From JACDHG01 sp963815295 (GTDB lineage Bacteria; Actinomycetota; Actinomycetes; Propionibacteriales; Nocardioidaceae), in contig CAWFFZ010000008.1 in assembly GCA_963815295.1 (NCBI GenBank), positions 2,113,324 through 2,177,323 on the forward strand: DNA of 64,000 nt. The letters are read 5' to 3'. Under the pieces are notes generated by a model that saw nothing but the letters and a program-made list of their open reading frames with translations, ran no database searches and was not told where the DNA came from. A program made the position numbers and the translations under genes. This document shows, piece by piece, positions 41,459-49,641 of the stretch; within the stretch, counting starts at the first letter, position 1, and each line of letters begins with the position of its first letter.

Positions 41459-44002
41459 ATGCCTGGAATCAACCTCACTCGCGACGAAGCGGCCGAGCGC
41501 GCTCGCATCCTGGATGTCTCCAGCTACGACATCAGCCTCGACCTGACAACGTCCGAATCGATCTTCGGATCGACCACGGTCATCCGCTTCTCATGCAGTG
41601 AGCCTGGCGCATCGTCGTTCGCCGACCTCGTCAACGCCACAGTCGAGGAGATCACGCTCAACGGCCGCGCGCTCGACCTCTCGTCGTACGTCGACAGCCG
41701 GATCGAGCTGCCGGACCTGGCGGCCGACAACGAGCTCCGCGTGGTGGCGACCTGCCCGTTCAGCCACTCCGGCGAGGGGCTCCACCGCTTCGTCGATCCA
41801 GTCGACAAGCTCGTCTACCTCTACACACAGTTCGAGGTCCCTGATGCCCGCCGCGTCTATACGACATTCGAGCAGCCTGACCTCAAGGGCACCTTCACTT
41901 TCCACGTGACCGCACCCTCGCACTGGCAGGTCGTGTCCAACTCCCCAACCCCCGAGCCTGAGGAGCTAGGTCTGGGGAAGTCTGTCTGGCACTTCGAGCC
42001 CACCAAGCCGATGTCGACCTACATCACCGCGCTCGTTGCCGGTGAGTACGCCGTCGTGCGCGACACCTACCGCGGCGACCGAGGCGACATCCCGCTTGGC
42101 GTCTTCGTCCGCGAGTCACTACGGCCACACCTCGACGCTGACGACATCTTCGAGGTGACGAAGCAGGGCTTCGCTTACTTCGAAGACGCCTTCGACATGG
42201 CTTACCCGTTCGGGAAGTACGACCAGTTGTTCGTCCCCGAATACAACATGGGCGCGATGGAGAACGCCGGCTGCGTCACGTTCCGCGACGAGTACATCTA
42301 CCGCAGCCGCCAGACCCGAGCGGCATACCAGGGCCGTGCCAACACGATCCTCCACGAGATGGCCCACATGTGGTTCGGCGACCTTGTCACGATGAGGTGG
42401 TGGGACGACCTCTGGCTCAACGAGTCCTTTGCCGAATGGGCCTCACACCAGGCGTCCGTCGACGCGACTCAGTACGACGACGCCTGGACGAACTTCTGCA
42501 ATGCCCGCAAGACGTGGGCCTACCGCCAGGACCAGCTTCCGTCCACACATCCGATCGCTGCCGACAACCGCGACCTCGAGGCAGTCGAGGTCAACTTCGA
42601 CGGCATCACCTATGCCAAGGGGGCGTCGGCCCTTCGCCAGCTCGTCGCCTGGGTGGGCCAGGACGAGTTCATGGCGGGGCTTAGGACCTACTTCTCCCGC
42701 CACGCCTACGGCAACAGTGAGCTGACCGACCTCCTGAAGGCTCTCGAGGAGACGTCCGGACGCGACCTCGGCTCGTGGACAAAGGAGTGGCTGCAAACCT
42801 CCGGCGTCAACACCGTGCGCCCGGTGTTCACCGTTGACGACGAAGGCGCGTTCACGTCGTTCACGGTGCATCAGACCGCTCACCCCGACTTCCCGACGCT
42901 CCGACGCCACCGACTGGCGATAGGTCTCTACGACCTCACCGCCGGGGGCCTCGTACGCCGCTCGAGTACCGAGATCGACGTAGCCGACGATGACACCGAG
43001 GTGCCCGAGCTTGTCGGCGTGAAGCAGGCGGACCTGGTGCTGCTCAACGACGGCGACCTCACCTACGCGAAGGTGCGACTTGACGAGCGCTCGCTGGCGA
43101 CGCTGGTCGGCAACATCGACAAGTTCCACGACTCGCTTTCGAGGGCTCTCGCTTGGGGTGCCGCGTGGGACATGACGCGCGACGCGGAGATGCGCGCCAC
43201 CGACTGGGTCGAGCTCGTCTTGCGTGGCCTGGCAGTCGAAACTGACCAGTTCGCCGTCCGCTCGCTGGTTGCGCGCACCGGCCAGGCCGTCGCGCAGTAC
43301 ACCGCCGCCGACAACCGCGCGGCTGTAGCTGCCCGCTGGGAGGCCGGCCTGCTCGAGCTGCTGCACGCGGCGGATGCGGGCACCGACGAGCAACTTGCGT
43401 TTGCCCGCGGCGTCGCTGCGGCCGCCCACAACGACGACGCGCTGTCGCTGCTCGCCGGTCTCCTCGACGGAACGCAGCGGCTCGACGGGCTCGAGGTCGA
43501 CACTGACCTGCGGTGGCTGCTGCTTGCCTCGCTGGCGCGCGAAGGCCGCTGCGGCGACGACGCCATCGACAAGGAGCTCGACCGCGACAACACGATCTCC
43601 GGACGCGAGTCCGCAGCCGGGGCTCGGGCGGCGATGCCGACGGCCGAGGCCAAGCAGCAGGCGTGGACGCAGGCAGTCGAGCGCGACGACGTACCGAACG
43701 AGACGATGCGCAACATCGCGTTCGGGTTCAACCAGCGTGGCCAGGCTGAGGTGCTGCAGCCCTATCTGGAGAAGTACCTCGCGGCTGCCGAGACGATCTG
43801 GCGCGACCGCGGCGTCTACCACGCGTCCACTGTGCTCACCTTCATGTTCCCGCGCGAGGTCTCCACGCAGGAGACGCTCGAGACGACGGACGCTTGGCTC
43901 AAGGCGTCCAAGGGCAACCCCGCAACACGGCGGCTCGTCTCAGAAGGCCGCGACGACGTCGCCCGTGCGCTGGCAGCACAACGCTGCGACGCGCAGACCT
44001 GA
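41459..44002 (+). CDS. pepN: Aminopeptidase N (M1 family)
   Basis: 847 residues. The exopeptidase loop GAMEN and zinc-binding HEMAHMWFGD plus downstream NESFAEW give the M1 catalytic set. ERAP1-like helical C-terminal domain completes the usual length. Removes N-terminal residues from peptides in the cytoplasm. ATG 41459 is used because conserved residues start soon after; a frame opening upstream is long but lacks homology. Confidence 0.97.
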   Translation: MPGINLTRDEAAERARILDVSSYDISLDLTTSESIFGSTTVIRFSCSEPGASSFADLVNATVEEITLNGRALDLSSYVDSRIELPDLAADNELRVVATCPFSHSGEGLHRFVDPVDKLVYLYTQFEVPDARRVYTTFEQPDLKGTFTFHVTAPSHWQVVSNSPTPEPEELGLGKSVWHFEPTKPMSTYITALVAGEYAVVRDTYRGDRGDIPLGVFVRESLRPHLDADDIFEVTKQGFAYFEDAFDMAYPFGKYDQLFVPEYNMGAMENAGCVTFRDEYIYRSRQTRAAYQGRANTILHEMAHMWFGDLVTMRWWDDLWLNESFAEWASHQASVDATQYDDAWTNFCNARKTWAYRQDQLPSTHPIAADNRDLEAVEVNFDGITYAKGASALRQLVAWVGQDEFMAGLRTYFSRHAYGNSELTDLLKALEETSGRDLGSWTKEWLQTSGVNTVRPVFTVDDEGAFTSFTVHQTAHPDFPTLRRHRLAIGLYDLTAGGLVRRSSTEIDVADDDTEVPELVGVKQADLVLLNDGDLTYAKVRLDERSLATLVGNIDKFHDSLSRALAWGAAWDMTRDAEMRATDWVELVLRGLAVETDQFAVRSLVARTGQAVAQYTAADNRAAVAARWEAGLLELLHAADAGTDEQLAFARGVAAAAHNDDALSLLAGLLDGTQRLDGLEVDTDLRWLLLASLAREGRCGDDAIDKELDRDNTISGRESAAGARAAMPTAEAKQQAWTQAVERDDVPNETMRNIAFGFNQRGQAEVLQPYLEKYLAAAETIWRDRGVYHASTVLTFMFPREVSTQETLETTDAWLKASKGNPATRRLVSEGRDDVARALAAQRCDAQT

Positions 44003-44013
44003 GCGCTCGGCTG

Positions 44014-44466
44014 TCAGGGCGTGTTGGTGTGAAGCGGCGCCTGCTTGCGGGCAAGTCCCGCGAGCTGCTGCAGCCCGGCCACCAGGCCCCGCGTCAGGTC
44101 TCCGGTGGCGAATGCCGATTGCATGGTCAGGGCGGAGAGTCCGGCCTGTCGGTTGTCGAGATCTGTCCGGACTTCTGACCCTGTCACGATCTCGATCGTG
44201 CGTCCTTCTGGGTCGACGTGAACCAGAACACTGTCTGTGGGGTTGCTGAGCTGGCTGTGAAGCGCCTCGGCGTGATCACGAGCACCACCTTGGGCTGCCC
44301 CGACGTAAACGGAGAAGGCGTGGCCGGACACGCGCTCGGCGTCTGAGATCGCCTTCGCGATCTCGTGCCGTTGCATCGCGGTGAAGGCTTCACCACCGGG
44401 CACTGGCGCCGCCTGTATCCGCGGTGGAGTCCTCTCCTGCGGCGAGCTGCCGTCGGTCAGCTCCAT
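44014..44466 (-). CDS. DUF5130-family protein
   Basis: 150 residues. The central domain (GHAFSVYVGAAQGGARDHAE to VLVHVDPEGRTIEIVTG) is the TPM-like fold of DUF5130, widespread in actinobacteria next to pepN. No catalytic motif is known. The N-terminal 30 residues are variable and proline-rich. ATG 44466 overlaps the preceding small membrane protein gene by 77 bases. Confidence 0.82.
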   Translation of the reverse strand: MELTDGSSPQERTPPRIQAAPVPGGEAFTAMQRHEIAKAISDAERVSGHAFSVYVGAAQGGARDHAEALHSQLSNPTDSVLVHVDPEGRTIEIVTGSEVRTDLDNRQAGLSALTMQSAFATGDLTRGLVAGLQQLAGLARKQAPLHTNTP

Positions 44467-44632
44467 CGTCGAGTTGCGGTCCGGCGAACCACTCTGGCCC
44501 GGCATCCCAACGCTGACCTGGACGGTAGCGCGGTCCCTTGGCCAGTGACGGGGCCATCACCAGCAAGGTGAGAACCGCCACGATCAGGAGCGGGACCCCG
44601 GCGAACAACAACAGGGCGTTCAGTGTCGACAT
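44390..44632 (-). CDS. Small single-helix membrane protein
   Basis: 80 residues: an N-terminal transmembrane helix (LLLFAGVPLLIVAVLTLLV), then a basic and aromatic stretch (GPRYRPGQRWDAGPEWFAGP). The GPEWFAGP block is typical of a small actinobacterial protein encoded beside DUF5130. A GTG start at 44677 is also possible. It overlaps the DUF5130 gene and is probably co-transcribed. Confidence 0.65.
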   Translation of the reverse strand: MSTLNALLLFAGVPLLIVAVLTLLVMAPSLAKGPRYRPGQRWDAGPEWFAGPQLDDGADRRQLAAGEDSTADTGGASARW

Positions 44633-44767
44633 CGGGTCTGGGTCCACCCATGTGCTGGGCGCGTCTGCAAGGCTCACGGGTCCAACTTACTGCCCTCAGG
44701 CTCTTGTGTACGGTCATGGGTGGACCACCTGGCACCCTCATCGACCTCGACCGAGTAAGGACCGTAA

Positions 44768-45781
44768 GTGCTGGCCTCTGACGCCTGCCCTGACCCCAGC
44801 GACACCCTCTGCACGTACGTCGAAGACGCGACCGGCAACGAGTGGCTCGCCAAAGCCTCGAACTGGCTGATTGCCAAGCCGCTCTCGATCCTGCTGCTGG
44901 TCTTCTTCGCCCTCGTGGTGCGCTGGCTGTTGCACCGAGCGATCGACCGGGTGGCGAAGCGGGCCGCCTCGGGAGCCATCCCGGGCATGATCGCCCGCGG
45001 CAAGGTGCCACAGATGCTGCTCGAGCAAGGCGCGATCATCGCCGAGCGGCGACAGCAGCGCGCAGACACCATCGGTGGCCTGCTCAAGAGCATCAGCACC
45101 GGCGTCATCGCCACGATCGTGATCTTCATGTTGGTGGCCGAGCTCGGCTACAACATCGGACCGCTGATCGCCAGCGCCGGCATTATCGGGGTCGCGCTCG
45201 GCTTCGGGGCTCAGAGCCTCGTCAAGGACTTCCTCAGCGGCATCTTCATGATCCTCGAGGATCAGTACGGTGTCGGCGATGTCGTCGACCTCGGGCCCGC
45301 CACGGGAACCATCGAAGCGGTCGGACTGCGGGTGACCCGGCTACGCGACGTCAACGGGACTGTTTGGTACGTGCGCAACGGGGAGATCCTTGCCGTCGGC
45401 AACATGAGCCAGAACTGGGCCCGCACCGTGCTGGACATCCCCGTCGCCTTCTCTGAGAACCTCGAGCGGGTGCGCGGCATCCTGCGCGAGGTGGCAGACG
45501 AGGTCTGGGAAGACGAAGAGTTCCGGCCCGACATCCTCGAGGAGCCAGAGATCTGGGGTGTCGAGCGTTGGGACCCCGACGGGGTTATCGTCCGCGTCGT
45601 ACTGAAGACCGCGCCGCTCCAGCAGTGGTCGGTCGCGCGGGAGATGCGCGAACGCATCAAGGACCGTTTCGACGCCGAAGGTATCGAGATCCCGCTACCG
45701 CAGCGGATGATCTGGAACCGCACCGAACCCGCTCCCGCTCCAACCTCTTCACCCGCCACTTCTGCCGATTCTTCCGACTGA
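44768..45781 (+). CDS. MscS-family mechanosensitive channel
   Basis: 337 residues. Three N-terminal helices lead to the pore-lining TM3 and the conserved beta domain: GVALGFGAQSLVKDFLSGIFMI, then EDQYGVGDVV and TVWYVRNGEI. It opens under membrane tension to release solutes during hypo-osmotic shock. The GTG at 44768 is the start. The C-terminal tail is Pro/Ala/Ser-rich. Confidence 0.95.
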   Translation: MLASDACPDPSDTLCTYVEDATGNEWLAKASNWLIAKPLSILLLVFFALVVRWLLHRAIDRVAKRAASGAIPGMIARGKVPQMLLEQGAIIAERRQQRADTIGGLLKSISTGVIATIVIFMLVAELGYNIGPLIASAGIIGVALGFGAQSLVKDFLSGIFMILEDQYGVGDVVDLGPATGTIEAVGLRVTRLRDVNGTVWYVRNGEILAVGNMSQNWARTVLDIPVAFSENLERVRGILREVADEVWEDEEFRPDILEEPEIWGVERWDPDGVIVRVVLKTAPLQQWSVAREMRERIKDRFDAEGIEIPLPQRMIWNRTEPAPAPTSSPATSADSSD

Positions 45782-45842
45782 GCCCGGCCAGGCGAGCCAC
45801 ACCGACCGGCGGCGCCGCCAGTCGGACGAATCGGAGCGGGGG

Positions 45843-46271
45843 TTAGGTGGCCAGCGCGGCGTCGACCTTGATCGTCGTACCCGCCAGAGCATTAGACACC
45901 GGGCAGCTGTTCTTGGCTTCGTCTGCCGCGGAGGCGAAGTCGTCGCTGCTGACGCCGTCGACCTTTGCCCGGACGGTCAGTCGGATCTCGGTGATTCCCG
46001 TGCCGGGGACGAAGTCGACCTCGGCCTTCGTGTCCACCGCTTGCGGAGGTGTGCCTGCCTTCGTGAGAGCGAGCGACAGCGACATGTTGAAGCACGTCGA
46101 GTGCGCTGCGGCGATCAGCTCCTCGGGACTGGTGCGGCCCTCCGGCGCTTCGGCGCGAGATGCCCAGGTCACGTCGAACTTCCCGATGTTCGACGAGTCG
46201 AGGGACACGCTGCCCGCGCCCTCTTTCAGAGAGCCTTCCCAGTGTGCGTTGGCGATGCGAGTCGAAGCCAT
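45843..46271 (-). CDS. OsmC/Ohr-family peroxiredoxin
   Basis: 142 residues. The two catalytic cysteines are in AAHSTCFNMSLS and EAKNSCPVSNAL, with conserved Glu in SPEELIAAAHS. OsmC-type enzymes reduce organic hydroperoxides using thiols. ATG 46271 is preceded by AGGAGGACCA. Convergent with MscS. Confidence 0.95.
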   Translation of the reverse strand: MASTRIANAHWEGSLKEGAGSVSLDSSNIGKFDVTWASRAEAPEGRTSPEELIAAAHSTCFNMSLSLALTKAGTPPQAVDTKAEVDFVPGTGITEIRLTVRAKVDGVSSDDFASAADEAKNSCPVSNALAGTTIKVDAALAT

Positions 46272-46382
46272 TGGTCCTCCTGGTCGATGGGTATGCCGTT
46301 CGACCATCCTGCCTGGCCGCTCAAGTCACCGCACGGCGCCACCGCCGTCATCTCGGTCTGTGGGTGTTGAGACAATCGAGAC

Positions 46383-46787
46383 GTGACGACATCGCAGCAA
46401 CAGTCCTTCTACGACGCGGTCGGAGGCCACACCACCTTCGAGCGGATCGTGGCGCGCTTCTACGCGGGCGTGGCCGAGGACCCGGTGCTACGGCCGATCT
46501 ACCCCGAGGAGGATCTCGCGCCGGCCGCTGAGCGCTTCCGGATGTTTCTCGAGCAGTACTGGGGCGGGCCGACGACGTACTCCGACACCAGGGGGCACCC
46601 TCGTCTTGGTCAGCGCCATGCGCCGTTCGCCGTCACCCCCACCGCGCGTGACCACTGGCTCGGCCACATGCGCGTCGCCCTCGATGAGTCGGGGATGACA
46701 CCGGACCAGATCGAAACGTTCTGGGACTACGTCGTCCGGGCCGCGCACTTCCTCGTCAACACGTTCGAAGAGGACGTCACTCGATGA
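46383..46787 (+). CDS. Group II truncated haemoglobin (GlbO-like)
   Basis: 134 residues of a 2-on-2 globin: FYDAVGGHTTFERIV at the start, RHAPFAVTPTARDHWLGHM containing the proximal histidine region, and WDYVVRAAHFLVN. GlbO proteins bind oxygen and take part in redox or NO chemistry. GTG start at 46383; a GACAAT box 6 bases upstream suggests a leaderless transcript. The 3' end overlaps the convergent thioesterase by 11 bases. Confidence 0.95.
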   Translation: MTTSQQQSFYDAVGGHTTFERIVARFYAGVAEDPVLRPIYPEEDLAPAAERFRMFLEQYWGGPTTYSDTRGHPRLGQRHAPFAVTPTARDHWLGHMRVALDESGMTPDQIETFWDYVVRAAHFLVNTFEEDVTR

Positions 46788-47205
46788 ATCGTTTGAGCAC
46801 CGAACGCTCGAGGTCGTTCAGCCGACGCGGTCGGCCTGTGGACAGCTCGACCGGGGCAAGCACCGTCGACGCTCGCCCGTAGACCGTACGTAAGCCCTCC
46901 TCGTCGGCCTCGGCGATCTCGTAGTCGATGGTGAAAGACGCCGCCCCGAGCTTCGAGACCCACATCTCGATCGGGTACGGCGCCTGCCGGAACGTCATCG
47001 CCCGCCGATAGTCGATCTCCGCCCGGACAACCAGGACGGCATCGGCCAGCCCTTCCGCTCCGCGGTCCGGCGCGTGGACGAACAGCATGTCGACGCGGGC
47101 CTCTTGCAGGTACTCGAGCCAGGTGACGTTGTTGACGTGCTGGTAGGCATCGAGGTCGGACCAGCGGGGCTTCAGCAAGAACACGTGTCGGGTCACGCGC
47201 TTCAT
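46777..47205 (-). CDS. 4HBT-family acyl-CoA thioesterase
   Basis: 142 residues of a single hot-dog domain. WSDLDAYQHVNNVTWLEYL contains the conserved Asp and the HVNN helix start of YbgC/4HBT thioesterases. ATG 47205 is used; an earlier GTG (47250) would overlap the divergent thiolase start. Substrate range is unknown. Confidence 0.93.
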   Translation of the reverse strand: MKRVTRHVFLLKPRWSDLDAYQHVNNVTWLEYLQEARVDMLFVHAPDRGAEGLADAVLVVRAEIDYRRAMTFRQAPYPIEMWVSKLGAASFTIDYEIAEADEEGLRTVYGRASTVLAPVELSTGRPRRLNDLERSVLKRFIE

Positions 47206-47249
47206 CCTGACAGTAGGCTGGCGAGACCGCCCGAGCGCCCGGAGGACCA

Positions 47250-48467
47250 ATGCCAGAAGCCGTCATCGTCGCCACCGCACGCTCACCCATCGGCCGCGCT
47301 GGCAAGGGATCGCTGGTGGATTGTCGGCCCGACGATCTAGCGGCTGCAATGGTTTCGGCGGTCCTGGCCAAGGTGCCCGAGCTCGATCCCGTCAACATCG
47401 ACGACCTGATGCTCGGCTGCGGGCTGCCCGGCGGTGAGCAGGGCTTCAACATGGCCCGAGTTGTTGCAGTTCTGCTCGGCTATGACCACCTTCCCGGCAC
47501 CACCGTCACTCGCTACTGTGCGTCGAGCGTGCAGACGTCCCGGATGGCGTTCCACGCGATCAAGGCCGGTGAAGGTGACGTGTTCATCTCCGCCGGCGTC
47601 GAGACCGTCTCGCGTTTCGTCAACGGCAGCTCCGACAGCCACCCCGGCACGCAGAATCCGGCCTTCGACCACGCCCGCGCCCGGACGAAGGAGGCGGCCG
47701 AAGGCGGGAAGGGACTCTGGTTCGACCCGCGACCCGACGGGATACTCCCCGACATCTACATCCCGATGGGCCAAACCGCGGAGAACCTCGCGCAGTCGCG
47801 AGGCATCAGCCGCCGAGAGCTCGATGAGTTCGGCGTCCGTAGCCAGAACCTCGCCGAGAAGGCCATCGCCGCCGGTTTCTGGGCACGCGAGATCGTGCCC
47901 GTGACCCGTCCGGACGGCCAAGTTGTCAGTCAGGACGACGGTCCGCGCCCTGGAGTGACGTATGACGCCGTGTCCCAGCTCAAGCCGGTGTTCCGACCCG
48001 ACGGGCTGGTAACCGCAGGCAACTGCTGTCCGCTCAACGACGGCGCAGCCGCCGTCGTCATCATGAGCGACACCCGGGCTGCCGAGCTCGGCGTCACCCC
48101 CCTCGCCCGCATCGTGTCGACCGGGGTCAGTGCGCTGTCGCCGGAGATCATGGGTCTTGGTCCGGTGGCGGCCAGCAAACAGGCACTTGCCCGCGCCGGG
48201 ATGACGATCGACGACATCGACCTCGTCGAGATCAACGAGGCGTTCGCCGCCCAGGTCGTGCCGTCATACCAAGACCTCGGCATCGACATCGACAAGCTCA
48301 ACGTCAACGGCGGCGCGATCGCAGTCGGCCACCCGTTCGGCATGACCGGAGCCCGCTTGCAGGCGACGATGCTGAACTCGCTCGACTTCCATGACAAGTC
48401 CACCGGGCTCATCACGATGTGCGTAGGTGGTGGTCAGGGTATGGCGATGGTGGTGGAGCGCCTCTGA
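47250..48467 (+). CDS. Acetyl-CoA C-acetyltransferase (thiolase)
   Basis: 405 residues. Catalytic cysteine in TVTRYCASS, the NEAFAAQ loop, catalytic histidine in GHPFGMTGAR and second cysteine in CVGGGQGMA. Long-known degradative/biosynthetic thiolase of fatty acid metabolism, FadA/AtoB-like. GGAGG precedes the ATG. Divergent from the thioesterase. Confidence 0.96.
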   Translation: MPEAVIVATARSPIGRAGKGSLVDCRPDDLAAAMVSAVLAKVPELDPVNIDDLMLGCGLPGGEQGFNMARVVAVLLGYDHLPGTTVTRYCASSVQTSRMAFHAIKAGEGDVFISAGVETVSRFVNGSSDSHPGTQNPAFDHARARTKEAAEGGKGLWFDPRPDGILPDIYIPMGQTAENLAQSRGISRRELDEFGVRSQNLAEKAIAAGFWAREIVPVTRPDGQVVSQDDGPRPGVTYDAVSQLKPVFRPDGLVTAGNCCPLNDGAAAVVIMSDTRAAELGVTPLARIVSTGVSALSPEIMGLGPVAASKQALARAGMTIDDIDLVEINEAFAAQVVPSYQDLGIDIDKLNVNGGAIAVGHPFGMTGARLQATMLNSLDFHDKSTGLITMCVGGGQGMAMVVERL

Positions 48468-48485
48468 CCCGGGGCAACCCCCGGG
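48468..48485. terminator. Hairpin between convergent thiolase and YceI genes
   Basis: CCCGGGG at 48468-48474 pairs with CCCCGGG at 48479-48485 across a 4-base loop, directly after the thiolase stop and 13 bases before the YceI stop. GC-rich and symmetric, so it can work in both directions. Confidence 0.6.
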
Positions 48486-48498
48486 CCGGGGACTCTGG

Positions 48499-49056
48499 TC
48501 AGGCAGCCTCGGCCTGCAGGACAGCCTCGACCGCGATGACGACGTTGATCTTGTCGCCGATCATTACCTTGTCACCGTCGAGTGGGATGTTGAAGTTCAC
48601 GCCCCACTCCTTGCGGCTAATCGTGGTCGTGCCTTCGAAGCCCACGCGGCTGCCGCCCCACGGGTCGCGGCCGGCGCCGAGATAGTCGAGGTTCAGCTCG
48701 ACGGGCTTGGTGACGTCCTTGATCGTGAGATCGCCGGTGGCCACCAGCTTGTCGCCAACCTGCCGGACACCGTGGCTGGTGAACGTCATCTTCGGTGTCT
48801 CTTCGACGGAGAAGAAGTCGGCGGACCGGAGGTGCTTGTCGCGGTCGGTGCTTCGGGTGTCCACCGAGCTGAGCTCGATGCGGGCTTCGACGGACGACTC
48901 CAACGGGTCGTCGGCAATGGTGACGGTTCCCTCGAAGTCCTTGAACTGGCCGCGGACCTTGCTCATCAGGTGGCGAACGGTGAAGCCGACCTCGGAGTGG
49001 GACGGGTCGATCGCGTAGGTGCCGGGGACTAGGCCTTCGAACTGCGTGGTGCTCAT
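48499..49056 (-). CDS. YceI-family lipid-binding protein
   Basis: 185 residues forming one lipocalin-like barrel: YAIDPSHSEVGFTVRHLM, then FTSHGVRQVGDKL and GVNFNIPLDG. No signal peptide, so cytoplasmic; relatives bind polyisoprenoid lipids. Expression is probably controlled by the divergent MarR protein, whose operator overlaps its -35. Confidence 0.95.
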   Translation of the reverse strand: MSTTQFEGLVPGTYAIDPSHSEVGFTVRHLMSKVRGQFKDFEGTVTIADDPLESSVEARIELSSVDTRSTDRDKHLRSADFFSVEETPKMTFTSHGVRQVGDKLVATGDLTIKDVTKPVELNLDYLGAGRDPWGGSRVGFEGTTTISRKEWGVNFNIPLDGDKVMIGDKINVVIAVEAVLQAEAA

Positions 49057-49094
49057 GGGTGCTCCTCTAATTTAGCTTTCAACTTCTTGCTGAC

Positions 49095-49140
49095 AGCATA
49101 GGAGAACGTAGTTGAAGAGTCAACTATTCCAGGCTATGAT
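49095..49140. promoter_or_regulatory. Divergent yceI/marR promoters sharing one palindrome
   Basis: The palindrome TAGTTGAAGAGTCAACTA at 49109-49126 overlaps both -35 boxes. Plus strand: TTGAAG 49112-49117, 17-base spacer, TATGAT 49135-49140, six bases before the marR ATG. Minus strand: TTGACT 49123-49118, 17-base spacer, TATGCT 49100-49095. Confidence 0.82.
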
Positions 49141-49146
49141 CCGGGG

Positions 49147-49629
49147 ATGACGACACGGTGGCTCGAAGATGGCCAACAGCGCGCGTGGCGCGCCTACCTC
49201 GTCGGGACGACGCTCCTGATGGAGCGGCTTGACCGCGATCTACGCGAACACGGTCTGTCACTCCCAGAGTACGAGATTCTCGTCCGATTGTCCGAAGCAC
49301 CCGAGCGGCGGCTTCGGATGGCCGAGCTCGCCGATTCGGTGAAAAACTCCCGCAGTCGCATCACTCACACGATCGCTCGTATGGAGCGCGCCGAACTCGT
49401 TGACCGCGCCCAGTGCCCGTCCGACGGCCGTGGTGTCTACGCTCACCTCACCGATGCCGGCGTTCGTAAGCTCGTCGCTGTCGCTCCCGTTCACGTCAAG
49501 TCGGTGCGCGCGGCTCTGATCGACGTGATCGACCCCGATGACCTTGTTGCCGTCGGCCGCGCGTTCGGCGCGGTTGCCGACACCCTCGAGACGGGGCGCC
49601 CCGATCCGATCCTCAGGGCTGCGGGTTAG
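49147..49629 (+). CDS. MarR-family transcriptional regulator
   Basis: 160 residues with the MarR winged-helix domain: LSLPEYEILVRLSEAPERRL, MAELADSVKNSRSRITHTIARME and the wing DGRGVYAHLTDAG. It most likely represses itself and the divergent yceI gene through the palindrome at 49109. The ATG is six bases after the -10, so its mRNA is probably leaderless. Confidence 0.95.
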   Translation: MTTRWLEDGQQRAWRAYLVGTTLLMERLDRDLREHGLSLPEYEILVRLSEAPERRLRMAELADSVKNSRSRITHTIARMERAELVDRAQCPSDGRGVYAHLTDAGVRKLVAVAPVHVKSVRAALIDVIDPDDLVAVGRAFGAVADTLETGRPDPILRAAG

Positions 49630-49641
49630 CTAACCGTCGCG

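Noticed and set aside
42443..43822. 459-codon minus-strand frame inside pepN
   Set aside because: Antisense to the aminopeptidase helical domain; no start signal or homology.
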